A DNA stretch of 64,000 nucleotides from Schistosoma haematobium (Eukaryota > Platyhelminthes > Trematoda > Strigeidida > Schistosomatidae): NCBI RefSeq assembly GCF_000699445.3, contig NC_067196.1, positions 79,288,364 to 79,352,363 on the forward strand. The letters run 5' to 3'. A program made the position numbers and the translations under genes. Below are positions 9,045 through 21,217 of the stretch, one piece after another. Numbering within the stretch: position 1 is the first letter of the stretch; the number at the start of each line of letters is the position of its first letter. The notes beneath the pieces were generated by a model. That model was not told where the DNA came from. It was given only the letters and a program-made list of their open reading frames with translations, and did no database searches.

Positions 9045-11812
9045 AATAAACAGTTGAAATATAGATAAGATTTATTTGGCAGCAGAGGATATTGGACGTA
9101 GTACTCGTAGCAGGTGACTTTAATGCCCAGGTAGGTAGTTTAAACCAAACAAAAAGGCATTTGGGTGGGCATTTTAGTATTCCGGCACAAGAAACAGATA
9201 ATGGTGATCGTTTGCTGCAACTGTGCTCAGACAATCGTTTATTTTTAGCAAACACAAATTTTAAGCATACGGAGAGACATCGTCTAATATGGCGACCCCC
9301 TACACCAAACCAACGATGGACTCAAATAGACCATATTGCCATCAGTCATCGTTGGAGAGGGTCAGTAGAAGATTGTCGCTCATTCTGGAGTACCTGCTTG
9401 GACTCCGACCACGCCCTAATACGGGCACGCATCTACTTGCGCCTCACTGGACTCAAAAAAGCCACAGTAAAAAGACCCACTAGAACTGAATTGAGTAGCG
9501 AGAAAACCAAAAGTAGGTCCCAGGAACAACTGGGGTCACACTTAGGTAGTTCTGAAAACGAGGTTGACCTAGATGTTGCTTGGAAAGATATACAAACAGC
9601 AGTGACATCTATCAGTGATTTAAATCACAGAGTTACAAAGAACCAATTGATTTCCTCAAGGTCTATTGCACTGATGGATTCTCGTAAACTCATCCCACCA
9701 GGCTCTGAACACGATGAAGAGCGAAAACAAATCAGATCTAGGTTAGGCAAAAGTCTAAGGAACGACCGTGAGCAGTGGTGGGCAACGAAGGCAAAAGAGA
9801 TGGAAAAGGCGGCGGCTATAGGGAACACAGGACAGCTCTACAGACTAATAAAATAAACTGGAATTAATAAGTTAAGTGTAAGTGATACTATCTCGGAAAC
9901 AGACGACACCCTCATCTGCTCCCAGTCCAGACGTTTAGAACGATGGGCGGAACATGTTAAGGAGCAGTTCAGCTGGTCCTTAGCTACTCTACAACTACCC
10001 ATCACTCCCAGACAGCGTGAATGGAACGTTGAATTAGGTCCCCCGACTCTATCTGAAGTTCAAAATGCTGTAGTTAATCTGAAAGAGGAAGAGCAGCTGG
10101 TCCAGATGGATTGGTTACAGAGGTGTTTAAGGATGGTGGTCCAATTTTAGCGATTAAGTTGACTAATATTTTAGCTAAAATCTGGGAGTTAGACGTTATT
10201 CCATCTGACTGGTCACAATCACTTATCATCCCACTACGTAAGATAGCTGTCAAAACCATCCTTCGACAACCATAGGGGATTAGTTTGACTAATATAGCAT
10301 CTAAAATACTAGCCTCAATAATTATCGGACGCCTAAAAAGGACTCGTGAACTGCAAACACGAGAGAATCAAGCTGGCTTCAGACCTGGTCGTGGCTGCAT
10401 CGACCACATATTCATCATTCATCAGGTTCTAGAACATAGGCATACTTACCGGTGTCCGACATTGGTGGTCTTTCTTGGCTTAAAAGCAGCACTTGACTTT
10501 GTAGACCGAGAGGTTCTGTTGCAGTGTCTGTCATTGAAAGGCGTACCTCAGAAGTACATAAACATCGTGAAGACTCTTTACTCGAACACTACTAGTCGAG
10601 TCAGAGCTTATGGCGAACTGTCATCTGCTTTTGCAACCTCAAGTGGTGTCCATCAAGCCTGTCCACTTTCCCCATTTTTGTTCAACTTCATCATAGACCT
10701 ATTGATGGAAATAACGTTCTTGTCTACTGAATTCTCGGGTATTGATCTCTTTCCAGGAGGTCCACTTATCGACTTAGAATACGCAGATGATATAGTCCTG
10801 TTTGGTGAAGACGCTGACAAAATGTAGTCTTTTGGTAGCACTAAGCAACAATGCCAGAATGTTTGGAATGCGCTTCTCTCTCTCGAAATGCAAGTTGTTG
10901 CTTCAGGACTGGTCTGCGTCAACACCTGAACTAAGGATAGAGAGTGAAGTAGTCGAACGCGTTGACAACTTCACTTATCTTGGAAGTCTGATCAGCCCTA
11001 CTGGGTTGGTGTCTGACAAAATCTCGGCACGGATTCGGGAAGCTTGTTTGGCTTTTGCCAACTTACGTCACCTATGGCGAAGGCGAGATATCCGTCTATC
11101 AATTAAAGGACGAGTATACTGCGCGGCAGTCCGTTCTGTTTTAATTTACGGCAGCGAAACATGGCCATTAAGAGTTGAAGATACTCGTAAGTTACTAGTA
11201 TTTGACCACAGATGCCTCAGAAATATTGCTGGCGGCTGCTGGGATCACCGGGTAAGTAATAATGAGGTTCGACGCAGGGTATTAGGGAAGGATGGTAAAT
11301 CAGTTGATGAGGTTATGAATCTTCATCGACTGAGATGGTTGGGCCACGTGTTACGTATGCCCGAACACCGATTACCACGACGTGCAATGCTAACCGGTGT
11401 TGGAGATGGTTGGAAGAAAGTTAGAGGTGGCCAAACCAAAACGTGGCATTAGTGCTTGAAGCCACTATCTTCTAGTCTGAGCCATGTTGGTAGATGCAGA
11501 CTACTTGGTTGGGGTCCGCGTGACTATCGTAACCAATGGTCGGAGACTCTTGGTGACATGGTTCAGAATCGATGACAGTGGCGTAGGTGTATACACTCTG
11601 TCTTTCCTTAAACTAAGAGATTAAAATCGCTTCATGTCTTTCTTTCTACGAACTAATTCTTTCTTCCTGTACTATATCCTTATTGCAATCTTTCTTTTAT
11701 ATATTACCACCTCTGAATTAACTACTTTTATGAATCTGGTGTCCATCTTGTTGCGTTAATGAGGTATGGCAACTTGGACCGATGCATACATGTGCCTGGT
11801 CCTACGTTGTAG

Positions 11813-11832
11813 CTGACTGACTGACTGAACTG
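11813..11832 (+). repeat. (TGAC)n tail of the second RTE family
   Basis: GACTGACTGACTGAACTGA following the 3'UTR phrase CCTACGTTGTAG. The same 3'UTR phrase and tail recur at 20.27-20.30 kb (plus) and at 30.96-30.99 kb (minus), so the tail is a family trait. Confidence 0.75.
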
Positions 11833-12656
11833 ATCGTGACAATTGTAATTCACCTACTTCTGGAGGGTGAGTATTCTGTGTTTGGAAATGACTAACTTCC
11901 AAACTGTAAATTACGGAATTTCAAATTATGCTTTGCATTTGGTGTAATTATACTAAGTCTAGTCTCTTATGGAGTGATGTGTGTAAATCTCTCTAGTATA
12001 CATAGATCATACTTAATTTTTGTAAGCTAAAACTGTAATAGGTTGATATATACATATATATGTATTATTTATTTATTCGTTATAAATAAATGACCATATG
12101 TTACATAATTAGCAGTTTTATGAAATGAAAATTTGTATCTATAATACAATTACATTGTAACCGTTAAAGCTAACAACTAGTTTTATATTTATTCTTAACA
12201 TGAACTATGTATAGTTAATATATCAGTTGATCAGCGAAAACCCCCCAGTTAACCAATTAATTTTCAACTTGATAAATACAACAATCAAGCTAATTATTCA
12301 ATAGAAACTGAATAACAATTATGAATATCTATATACATAGAAACTATTTTAAATTATATAAAGCTGTTAATCAAACTTTGTTTTTGTTTTCTTCACATTC
12401 TATATGGTTCAAATAGAAAGTTTTAAAACATTATTTTGTTTACAATACTACTTTAGTAAATGAGTTGTAAGTAGTTAGTTATATTGTATAATCTAGTCAT
12501 GTTTAACATCATGTATAAATTAATTAGTCTTTATATTAAATATCTAGTAGAAAATTTTAAAAAACATATTTGATAACATAATTGGCTGAAATACCGAAGT
12601 CAGTTTCTTAATGATGGATTCAAAAGATTTCTGTAGAACATCAACAAATTTTTATT
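11833..12656. other. AT-rich gap without recognised features
   Basis: Short TA-rich runs near 12050-12080; otherwise nothing that I can support. Confidence 0.5.
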
Positions 12657-12762
12657 ATCGGTATAGAGGTTGTGGAGATTATTCAGTTTTTGATTGAGAC
12701 CATGAACCGATTGATGTTAGACCACCAATTGAAAACCTGGAAGCACTGGACGGCCGTTGTTT
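12657..12762 (-). mobile_element. Truncated hammerhead-SINE tail
   Basis: Starts with the inverted tail terminus (GTATAGAGGTTGTGGAGATT), continues through GAACCGATTGATGTTAG and the tail, and stops abruptly inside the ribozyme stem III (GGACGGCCGTTG). It belongs to the subfamily with the ACATCAATCGGTTCATGATCT tail. The ribozyme core is absent. Confidence 0.7.
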
Positions 12763-14317
12763 TTTTAGCTGATGTCAGTTCAGGAGGAAATTATCAACTA
12801 CGTTTAGATAGGCAGTAATTCATCAAACTTACTGGTAAAATTCTCTTTCCTCGGCGGTTCTTAAAATGCATGAAGTGGCTAGAACGATTAGCGATACCAC
12901 CGAAGTCGATGCTTGTTTCAACTATAAAACTTATTTTTAGAGAAAATAACGAAGTGAATTTCATTCTCCAACAGAACATTTCCATTAATGAGTTTATTTA
13001 ACAACACCAAACAAACATTTGATTTCAAATTATGCTTGATCAAAGCTTGACTTCAGTTCGCCGAACAAACTGATTAAGTGACATAATGTACATAAGTAAT
13101 CATACAAAAATCTCTTTGTAGGATCAATGCTTGACTGTTAGTATTTTGTTATGTTGAATGTTTTAAGTGGTATGAGTGTATGGTATTTTGATTTTTTTAC
13201 ACTAAAAAAAAACGAAACGAAATCTAACTAAAAAAGAAGTAGAGAAGAATATGACATGAAATGAGAAATGATAATAATAAAAAAATAAGGATAATGACAG
13301 AACGAAATACAAATTGTAAAATGCATTCATTGAAGATTTAAGTGATCTATCTGACAATAGTTAAATATAATATTTAGGGCGCCAAAATGTTTATCTAGAA
13401 AACTAACTGAGAAGTACCTTCACTATATTGAAATATAATTAATAATTCCTCTCTAAAAAGTTTGTCATGCCTGATATAATTTTTTCATTACTCAATGAAT
13501 TGAGACGTTAATATGGAAGCAAAGTTTATAAATTATTTCGTAGTATATTGTTTTAAGAAAAGTCTCCTCTTTATAGGTTGAATTGTTTGATTTCATAAAG
13601 TACTTTATAAAGTATCTTGTATAGAAACTTGGTTAGAGAAAAGTGATCTTATGTAGAACTTTTATATGCTTACATTTGAGAATTTTTAAAATAGTATGAA
13701 ACAATCATTTGATGAACATTGGTTTACAGTAGTTGTTTGGTTAAAGTTAATGATATAACCCTCATGGTTTAAACAATTATGATAAATTGACTATTCCAAT
13801 AATAATCATCTAAAGTTTTGATGAATTATTGAAGTTCTAATTGAACACAATGATGAGAGTAGTTCAACATAAGTCAGAAATGAAACATGCGTCATTAGTG
13901 ACAAATTACGTTTGTGCAATATTCTCAAATGAATGAATTTGAAAATGTTACCAAAGTACTGCATGATAAATAAAAATATTCACATTTTTGTATTAACTAG
14001 GAATTCCCGAAATAGTGCAATAAACAGCAATTAGAAGTAGATGAACACAAATGAACGTATTATATTTGGAATTCGAAATCAGCGGGTAATCAAGTACAAA
14101 AGTATCATTAATTCGTATAAATACCACAGACTGTCAGTTCGAAAATGTAAGCATTACATGATCGTTGTGAGACCTGAAAGTTTTGAATTCGATGTCTGAA
14201 GAAGTTTTACTAGTTAGTTATAAATGTTACATAGAAAATAAATATCTTTGTAAGTCATTCATCAATCAATGAAAAAAACTTGACTATTAAGTTGATTCTT
14301 GACAATCATATAGAATT
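12763..14317. other. AT-rich gap without recognised features
   Basis: No supported gene. The open frame at 12794-12985 (minus) has no recognisable motif. A TCTGAAGAAG phrase near 14200 also appears, in varied form, at about 58.74 kb and inverted at about 60.1 kb. Confidence 0.5.
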
Positions 14318-14425
14318 ATCAGAATGGGTTTTGTGGAGATTTTTAGAAATTTAACAAGTGCTTCCAGGTTCTCCATGGTGGTCTAGCTTCAGTTGGCTCA
14401 TGATTTCAACTTGTGAAATCATATA
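14318..14425 (+). mobile_element. Minimal foldback of SINE tails
   Basis: An inverted tail terminus (ATCAGAATGGGTTTTGTGGAG) runs directly into the sense tail (GTGCTTCCAGGTTCTCCATGG through GACTCATGATTTCAAC-like sequence). All of the ribozyme core and tRNA-like block is deleted, which shows that units can collapse to little more than their terminal repeats. Confidence 0.65.
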
Positions 14426-15067
14426 GAAGTTAGTAAATAAAATCTAGATTTTAACATACATTTTACTTGTACAACTCCGTTGGTAATATTAGGTAAAGTA
14501 CATTGGAAAAATATAAGAATGTAAGTAATATCTAAACATAATTACACTGTTCTATACTATTTATCAAAAGCGATCTGTTATTGATTATTATTGTTATTAT
14601 AGTTCTGTTTCTGTACAACCTCAATGTTAAATTCATTAATTTTCATTAACACCTGCTATTTTATAAATACGCTTACCACCAGAGACAAGTACATATTGTT
14701 TTCCCTGTTTCCTTCCCCCCCTAGGTATATATATATACTAATGAAATGTCCAACATGTTTATACAGGTAAGAATTGCATTTTTTTAATAAAAAAATCTTA
14801 TACATGAGTCAAACAAACACTGTCAGATTAAAACTGTTAACAATATTCGAAAGCTAAAACCAGATTCAGTTAGAAAATGCAAAAAGCAGATATGATTACA
14901 TCTGACAATGAATTATACGTTTCATTAAAAAAAAAGAAAAGATCATTGTCTTTTTAATGGTAAACAAATGAAAAGTTCAAAAATGAATGGAAAAGCCGTT
15001 AAATAATTACGATATTGATGTGACTTTTTAATAATTTTAATAATAATAATAATAATAAAGAATATTA
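14426..15067. other. AT-rich gap with a short (AAT)n
   Basis: (TAA)n near 15040-15057 directly before the next SINE unit; nothing else supported. Confidence 0.5.
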
Positions 15068-15700
15068 TCAGTATAGGATTGTGGAGATTATTATGTTGTT
15101 GATTGAGATCAAGAACTGATTGATGTTAGACCATCATTGAAAACCTGGAAGCACTGAACGGCTGTTTCGTTCTATTGTGTGACTCTTCAACAGTGCGCAT
15201 CCACGATCCTGCTCTCGGGACTCGAACCCAGGACCTTCAGTCTCGCGAGCAAACTCTCGGAGTTCTAGTGAGAAGCCGTGACCAGTGGAGCTAATCCGTG
15301 TCGGGTAGAGACAGGTATCTACCTCAGCACAATGGAAGATGGTCGCGCAATTTCTTGGATTGCTTGAGGTTAGACATTAACTTTATGAATAATTTGTATG
15401 TTATGCTGAAAGTTTTATTATTCGATCTTATTGAAATGATCAAAATTATTTAATGTTTTAAATGGAATAAATCAAATTTTAAAATCTAGAAAGTTTTCAA
15501 TGTGAGTTATTCAATTCCTTCTGAGGACTCCCACAATAGAACGTAACGGCCGTCCAGTACCTCCAGGTTTTCAATTGGTGGTCTAACATCAATCAGTTCT
15601 TGATCTCAATCAATAACAAATATTCCTTCTTCGATCTAATTCTAGCAATCGAATACAATATAAGTAAATTAAATAAAAGTATTGAGATATTTATGTCAAT
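15068..15700. mobile_element. Composite hammerhead-SINE unit C3 (rearranged)
   Basis: An inverted tail, hammerhead and part of the tRNA-like block (15068-about 15255) join a sense head block (about 15260-15380), followed by the AT-rich spacer also found in C1 and C2, then a sense hammerhead and tail (about 15515-15610) and about 90 bp that also follow C2 (CAAATATTCCTTCTTCGATC). The sense ribozyme has the same GTAAC core change as C1 and C2; the inverted one reads TTGAAGA in place of CTGANGA. The head block is flipped relative to C2, so it formed by recombination inside the composite. Confidence 0.75.
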
Positions 15701-16384
15701 TTTATTCCAAATAAGATTGTCTGACTACATTTAGAGCAATTTGTCCATTTGATAAATTTCGATAGTGCAGTAAGAAGATGAAGATTGTCAGAACTATGTG
15801 ATGATATATTAGTGCAATACATTTCGAACAATTTGATCACACATTATATACTTGTTAAGAACATTTATATATAAAAATAAAAGGTCAACTAGACTAGAAA
15901 CTAAGGGTAAGAGAAGACAAGGATAATATATATATATATATTTAAAATTCTGTTGGAGCCATTAACAAAGCTACCATTATTAAACTAGCCTACTATGACC
16001 TCTAGTTAACGTGGCAGGAGTGAAAAGGATAGAAGTAGTCTTACTCACTGCATTAAAATCGGAGTTGTGAAACATTACTATAGCTCACGAATGTATCAAG
16101 TAGTCTTTGAAGTGTTTTAAACGTTCAAATTCTGATATAGGTTGTCAATAAGTATATTTAATATCACTCAGCAAGTGCTATGTTCCTAAGTGATAAGCAT
16201 GCACTGAAAACCACAGATAAACAAAGGTAAGTTCTTGTGCGTTTTTTAATGTTTCAAGTTCAGTTTAGTATTTAGTGTATATCAGTTTATATACTACCAT
16301 ACAAGAAGTACTTTAGGTACTGCAATTGTCTTTTATCTTAATTTAGTAATCAGTTTAAAGAAGGCTGTTTGATAGATTTACCCC
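15701..16384. other. AT-rich gap
   Basis: Contains a short (TA)n near 15926-15941; no gene or recognised repeat supported. Confidence 0.45.
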
Positions 16385-16815
16385 CCAAATGTTTTCGTAC
16401 AGCCGAGGGTGGTGGGAGTTCGGTCTTCCTCTCGAGATGATGTATATAAACACTGTCAGGAAAGTTCTGTTCACTGCCTTCTCGAGACGGCAGTGTTACT
16501 TACATAACTGAGAAGATGAAAAGTGAATGCCTGGCGTTAAATGGAGTTAGTGGGTACGCAACATCCACTTGTATTAGTTGAAAAACCTTGATTTCAAACC
16601 AGTGGTACACATGAGCTACAGAATCCTGGTCGATCAACTAGCTTATGATCCTATGGTTGGTCACCAGCTACCATACGACCGCATTCCCCAACGATTTTCT
16701 ACTGCCTTATGGATTAAATCTCCAGGTCAAAGGCTCAATGGTGGCTCCCTATGAAAACCATGTGCTTCGGTTTTAGCAACCGGACAGTATCTCATCCCTT
16801 ACATAAATTTTGTAT
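16385..16815 (+). mobile_element. Solo RTE 5'UTR fragment
   Basis: Matches the 5'UTR of RTE element 1 in plus orientation: CTGCCTTCTCGAGAC, GAAAAGTGAATGCCTGGCG, GGTTGGTCACCAGCTACCAT, CTACTGCCTTATGG, GGTCAAAGGCTCAATG and CATGTGCTTCGGTTTTAG all have counterparts there. It extends some 100 bp further upstream than element 1, so element 1 is probably slightly 5'-truncated. No ORF follows; it is a 3'-deleted or recombined relic. Confidence 0.7.
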
Positions 16816-17963
16816 GGCACATATATATTTTAGTGCCTTTTGGTATCGATGTTTATGTGTCTGAATACATTTATAAATAGATTTGATACAGTTCTCTCAA
16901 CTATTTTTCTCTTACTAATCCTGTTTCAGGATCTAACTTGCTGAACAAATTTATTTATAATAAACATTAAGGGTTGAATGACCGGCTGGTTGTAAACTGA
17001 TTTTCATGAAACCCAATAGTAATAAAATATACACAGGACAAATTATTTGAATTTTTTCCTCACTGAAGTTGTTTAAGCCTATAGAGTTGTCTTTTCTCTT
17101 GTTTTGTTCTTCTTTCCTTAAACTATTTCTCATATAACATTAAAATACTTTAGTTAAATATAAGAATGATAGCTAATCTATTATCAATGTAAAGATTATA
17201 TTGGCTTACGAAAGAGTTAATATCTGTCATCTATTTTTAAGGCATATATCTGTAGTGTATAAGTAATCGAGGTTTTAACGTTCTTAAGATTACAACACGA
17301 AAATAAAACAACGAATAGATTAGCATGATAAGTAAATTATGCAGTCAAAATGATTAGTCGTTCACTTCAATTCTCAATGCAATAACTTCAGATTACACTT
17401 GGCAATTGCAACTCAATGATGTATATTTGTAATCAACTTAAAATTATAGTGAAAATATCATTGATTTATTAACACTGATGGGTTATATAACTAAACCTAC
17501 TTCTCAATCAAGTTTGTTTTTTTTCAAACTACTTAACCCCATGAATTAAAATTTAAGGCAGATAAATACTTACTTCATTAGTAAACAAACTATCTTGTTA
17601 ACATATTCAATTAAGCCAGTTACTACAAATTAAACTTGAATGATTCATTGCTTATCTGCAAAATTACTTCATGTTTTTACCATAATATTCAGTCTATCGT
17701 TAAACTTATTTTTGTAAACAAACTATACATTTGAAAGATATAGATGTCAATCGACTGGTATAGAACTATAATTAAATTTTCACGAAAAAATTAATTAACA
17801 TATCTTGTATACAAATAAGCTTGTTAAGGAAAGAAATTAGGGGTGGATTAAATGTTTATAGTTGGATATTGGTAGTTACTTAGAAAAATATTTACTGAAT
17901 CTTCAAATGATGTAGATTATGATTTAAAGTTATGGATGAGTGTACTTTATTCCATCGATATAG
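16816..17963. other. AT-rich gap without recognised features
   Basis: The open frame at 16951-17133 (minus) shows no domain or motif. No repeat I can name. Confidence 0.45.
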
Positions 17964-18058
17964 AGTTGAGATCATGAATTGATTAAAGTTAGACAACCAT
18001 TAAAAACTTGAAAACATCGGATGGACGTTTCGTCCTAGTGTAGGATTCCTCAGCGGTA
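17964..18058 (-). mobile_element. Hammerhead-SINE fragment
   Basis: Minus-strand tail and ribozyme region. The ribozyme reads CTGAGGA, GGACGAAAC and then ATC where GTC is usual, with stem III weakened. Diverged from consensus and lacking the tRNA-like block. Confidence 0.6.
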
Positions 18059-19149
18059 AGAGTTTTGGAATGACTTTGAGGATTTAATACTTTTTACAAG
18101 AACATATTCATATAGTGATAGTTTTTGCTTCAATTTTTTTCTTAAATTAACAGTATTTTGGGCACTCTAAAATTATGTTCTTAAACTGTTGACACTTAAT
18201 TTTAAGGTTCATATCATAAACCATGAAGTAGTTGATTTGAACTTGATTGATTCTAGTGTGAAATATAGTATTCCAAGTAAATTAACATTAGATATGACTC
18301 TATTTCATCGTTCTTCTGAACGACATCATCAGCACAAATGACTCTATTTCTCTGGCTTATACATGGATATAACTCATTTCAGCCATCATCGAGTTTATCA
18401 AACATTCTTTGTGGTTTTTGGATTGTATATCATTTATAATCACATATATACATTAAAATTAGTTTTGTAATCCAAGATCATAGCATATTTGATTATGAAT
18501 GTAGGTCACAAATTATATCAAGATAAAGTGAACATTTTGTAGGTAAAGGGTTTGTTCAAATATGTGTTTAGCCTAATAGCAATCTCACTGAACTTTTTTA
18601 TATGATAATAAACTAATATAAACGTTTGGGAAATTAGTTTTCCTGATAAAACAATCTATACGATGTTTTATATTTTTCTAAATTATTTTGTAAGGCAGTA
18701 GTTGGAGGTAGGTGACAGGAAACCCTAACATTTTTTTCTTTAAAAGCTTATTTTACGGGAAAATCGTCATCCGACCCTTTCAAAATGCGAAATATGATCG
18801 AAATCATGATATCTAGAAATCAGCTATCGGTAATAGCGATTTAATTTCATGCTGTTATTTAAAAATTGTGGTTTTAATTTTGAGTAGTCATCCAAGGTTG
18901 TCAGTGTAGTATTGTTTTGTCATAATCTAAACAGTAACTCAATTATTTGTACTTAAGGTTTTGTGAGCAGAATTCAGGCTAAAGATGTTGAACTCGTTAG
19001 TGTATACCCATCATAGCATTTATATTTTGTCGCTCTAACTTGATTTTAATTCCATAAGTTTGGTTCATGAGCTAATTAGTAACATAAAAACTGATTAAAT
19101 ATTTGTTTTTCCTATATTGTTTGTTTGAACTCTCCCATTAATGTTGAAG
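18059..19149. other. AT-rich gap with one dispersed-repeat fragment
   Basis: Apart from the fragment at 18300-18345, no supported feature. TCCCATTTTACGGGAAAATCG-like text near 18750 is locally GC-richer but unassigned. Confidence 0.4.
18300..18345. repeat. Dispersed repeat fragment (ATTCTTCTGAACGACAT family)
   Basis: Shares TTCATCGTTCTTCTGAACGA and CATCATCAGCAC with the fragment at 23335-23395. Family not identified with certainty. Confidence 0.5.
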
Positions 19150-19270
19150 ACTTCTGTTGACCAGTTTCAAATTGGCATATGTGAATCTTGTGCGGATTAC
19201 CTCGATATTACCTTGAGTTCCAAATAGGACGAAACCCATATCCTGGATTCCACTGCTAGCCACCATTCTT
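19150..19270 (+). mobile_element. Smα-like hammerhead SINE fragment
   Basis: Has an antisense-type Smα tail phrase (ATTGGCATATGTGAATC, GATTACCTCGATATTACCTT) fused to the 3' half of the hammerhead (CCAAATAGGACGAAAC, then CCTGGATTCCACTGCTAGCC). The CTGANGA block is missing, so it is not a complete ribozyme. Smα is a known schistosome SINE-like family with a hammerhead. Confidence 0.65.
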
Positions 19271-19452
19271 TTTTTTATTTATAAATTGTTTATTATTTTG
19301 TTCACCTAAACTATCTTAAATCGTTTGTATAACAACACAACATCATATGCATATTCAGTAACTAGTTTTGACAGTAATAGATTTTACTCTAAAACTGACA
19401 AATAATGGCTAATCGATCTCTAGTAAAATACTACTAAATTTATCTCTTTATA

Positions 19453-20303
19453 ATGTGACGAAATCTCAGCAAGGATACAGAAGGCTCGACTAGCTTTTGC
19501 CAACTTGCGTCATTTGTGGCGTAAGTGAAATATCCGTCTACCAATCAAAGGACGGGTTTACAGTGCAGCAGTTCGTTCCGTCATACTTTATAGCTGTGAG
19601 ACATGGCCGGTAAGAGTAGAGGATATTCGTAAGTTACCAGCATTCGATCATAGGTATCTTCAAAGCATTGCTCGTATATTCTGAGACCACCGAATATGTA
19701 ATGTAGTTGTTAGGAAACGGGTACTAGGTAAGGATGGCAAATCAATTGATGAAGTAGTGAAACCTCATCAGTTGAGATGGCTGGGACATGTGTTACGTAT
19801 GCCCAACAACCGACTGCCTCGATGTGCGATGTTTCATGATGTAGGAATAGGTTAGAAGAAAGCTAGGGGCAGTCAGACCAAAACATGGCACAAATCCATG
19901 AAGTCAGTGACAAGTGGGTTGAGTCATGTTGGTAGGTGTAGACTACCTGGTTGGCATCCACGAGACGGTAGCAACCGATGATTAGAGACCTTGAATGACA
20001 TGACTCAAAATCGTTTACAATGACGCAGGTGCATGCACTCTTTGTGTTCTCCCAAATTCTAATCCTCTGAATTCTTCATGTCTCTTTTTTCTCTTTCCAA
20101 ATTTATTTCACTGTATTATACTCCCTGAATAACATTTTCGAACCATAATGTTTCCGATTTTTGTTTATACTTTTACTACCTCTACCATTATGGGATTTGA
20201 ATCGACAATTGTATCTCAGTGCTAATGTGGTATGGCAACTCGGACTGATGTACGTACATACAAAGTTCTACGTTGTTACAGACTGACTGATTGACTGACT
20301 TTA
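19453..20303 (+). pseudogene. 5'-truncated RTE 3' fragment
   Basis: Encodes the C-terminal part of the RTE protein: SARIQKARLAFANLRHLW, ETWPVRVEDIRKL, FDHRYLQSIA, RVLGKDGKSIDEV and LRWLGHVLRMPNNRLPRCA, with several in-frame stops. It is followed by the 3'UTR and a (GACT)n tail at 20281-20303. It is closer to the copy at 7361-11832 than to the intact element. Typical dead-on-arrival 5' truncation. Confidence 0.85.
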
Positions 20304-20860
20304 CAATGTTTAAACAAATATTATAAATAAATTTTTGTATTGTATAGTAAAAAAACTAAATTTAATTACCATTCATGTAAACAAGGTGTGTGGTGAATCT
20401 TTCGAGGTCATAATTAATATGGTTATGGATATATATCTAAAGTCATGCAAACTTCTGGCAGGTATTATTTTATCAGATGCTAATCATCCCCTTCACTTAT
20501 ATCTTTCTCCTTGTATATCTTCTGTTAGAACACGACGTAATTACATTGAAATCCATGCACGCAACCAAGAGTATAAAACTTCCATAATACCTTACCTAGC
20601 AAATGTACTCTGTGACGAACATGTTGTTAGAGTTAACCTAGTCAATAACCTGCATTCTTAACATGTCTCTAATTTGAAAAGTTGTACAGTTTTTCAGATT
20701 TTTTAAAACCTACTTTCCCTTTTTTTGGTGTGTTTGTTTCTCTTTTTTTGTGTAAGAAACTTGTTGAAATATCCTGTGCTCAGAATTCTATATTGTACCG
20801 CAATATAATATTGAATAAAGCAATTAATTAATAATTAATAATAATAATAATAAAATACAT
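20304..20860 (+). mobile_element. CR1-like (SR1-type) LINE 3' end
   Basis: The frame at 20335-20661 ends in a segment (HPLHLYLSPCISSVRTRRNY...YKTSIIPYLANVLCD) with the form of CR1-clade ORF2 C-termini, where HPL, a Ser/Arg-rich stretch and a SF-P-like ending are usual. A T-rich 3'UTR, an AATAAA signal near 20813 and an (AAT)n tail to 20860 follow. The family call rests on motif pattern only. Confidence 0.55.
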
Positions 20861-21160
20861 TTTTCCATTTCACCTGGAAAACTAAAATCACCTTGGCAAA
20901 TTATAAAATAAAATAGAAAAATATTGAATTATTCCATGGATACACTTAGTTATTCATCAATAGAATATTTTAATTAATATAAATATAATAAATAAAATAA
21001 TAATTTATAATATTTCATTAGTAAATACATACCACACCTTAAAAAGTGAGCAGTTAACACTTGACCTGAATAAAAATATTTTAATTGAACATTAGGTATA
21101 TCATTGTGAATAATGTACAGAATAGAATGTTGGGCAAACATTTTATTGAAACCATTTATT

Positions 21161-21162
<2 letters not shown>

Positions 21163-21211
<49 letters not shown>
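21163..21211. repeat. (AT)n microsatellite
   Basis: About 49 bp of uninterrupted AT dinucleotides; open frames with alternating Ile/Tyr here are artefacts of the repeat. Confidence 0.95.

Positions 21212-21217
<6 letters not shown>

Larger units (their letters stand above)
8079..11610 (+). pseudogene. RTE endonuclease/reverse transcriptase pseudogene
   Basis: Endonuclease start (GAFNVRT, SETRIQ, FAYAPTD) reads to about 8526, is interrupted by inserted DNA, and resumes at about 9088 with LVAGDFNAQVG, IDHIAIS and SDHAL. A stop follows the YRLIK segment near 9854, and a frameshift occurs near 10085, inside the stretch equivalent to GPDDLPP of the intact copy. The RT segment (10285-11452) has QAGFRPGRG and YADD, but motif A reads FLGLKAALDF, so its catalytic Asp is Gly, and GVRQG has become GVHQA. 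Another frameshift lies near 10820, and stops occur at about 11450 and 11572. The C-terminal YLGS, ETW and LRWLGHVLRM motifs remain. Related to but clearly diverged from the protein at 2159-5209. Confidence 0.85.
7361..11832 (+). mobile_element. Degraded RTE retrotransposon, second family
   Basis: Plus-strand element with a long 5'UTR (about 7361-8078), a broken endonuclease/RT gene (8079-about 11610), a 3'UTR and a (TGAC)n tail at 11813-11832. Its 5'UTR and tail differ from those of the intact RTE at 1925-5772. Foreign DNA at about 8527-9084 splits the endonuclease domain. Several stops and frameshifts plus lost catalytic residues show that it is dead. The start is placed where the sequence begins to match the inverted 5'UTR copy at 8546-8755, so the true 5' end could lie a little further out. 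Confidence 0.8.
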
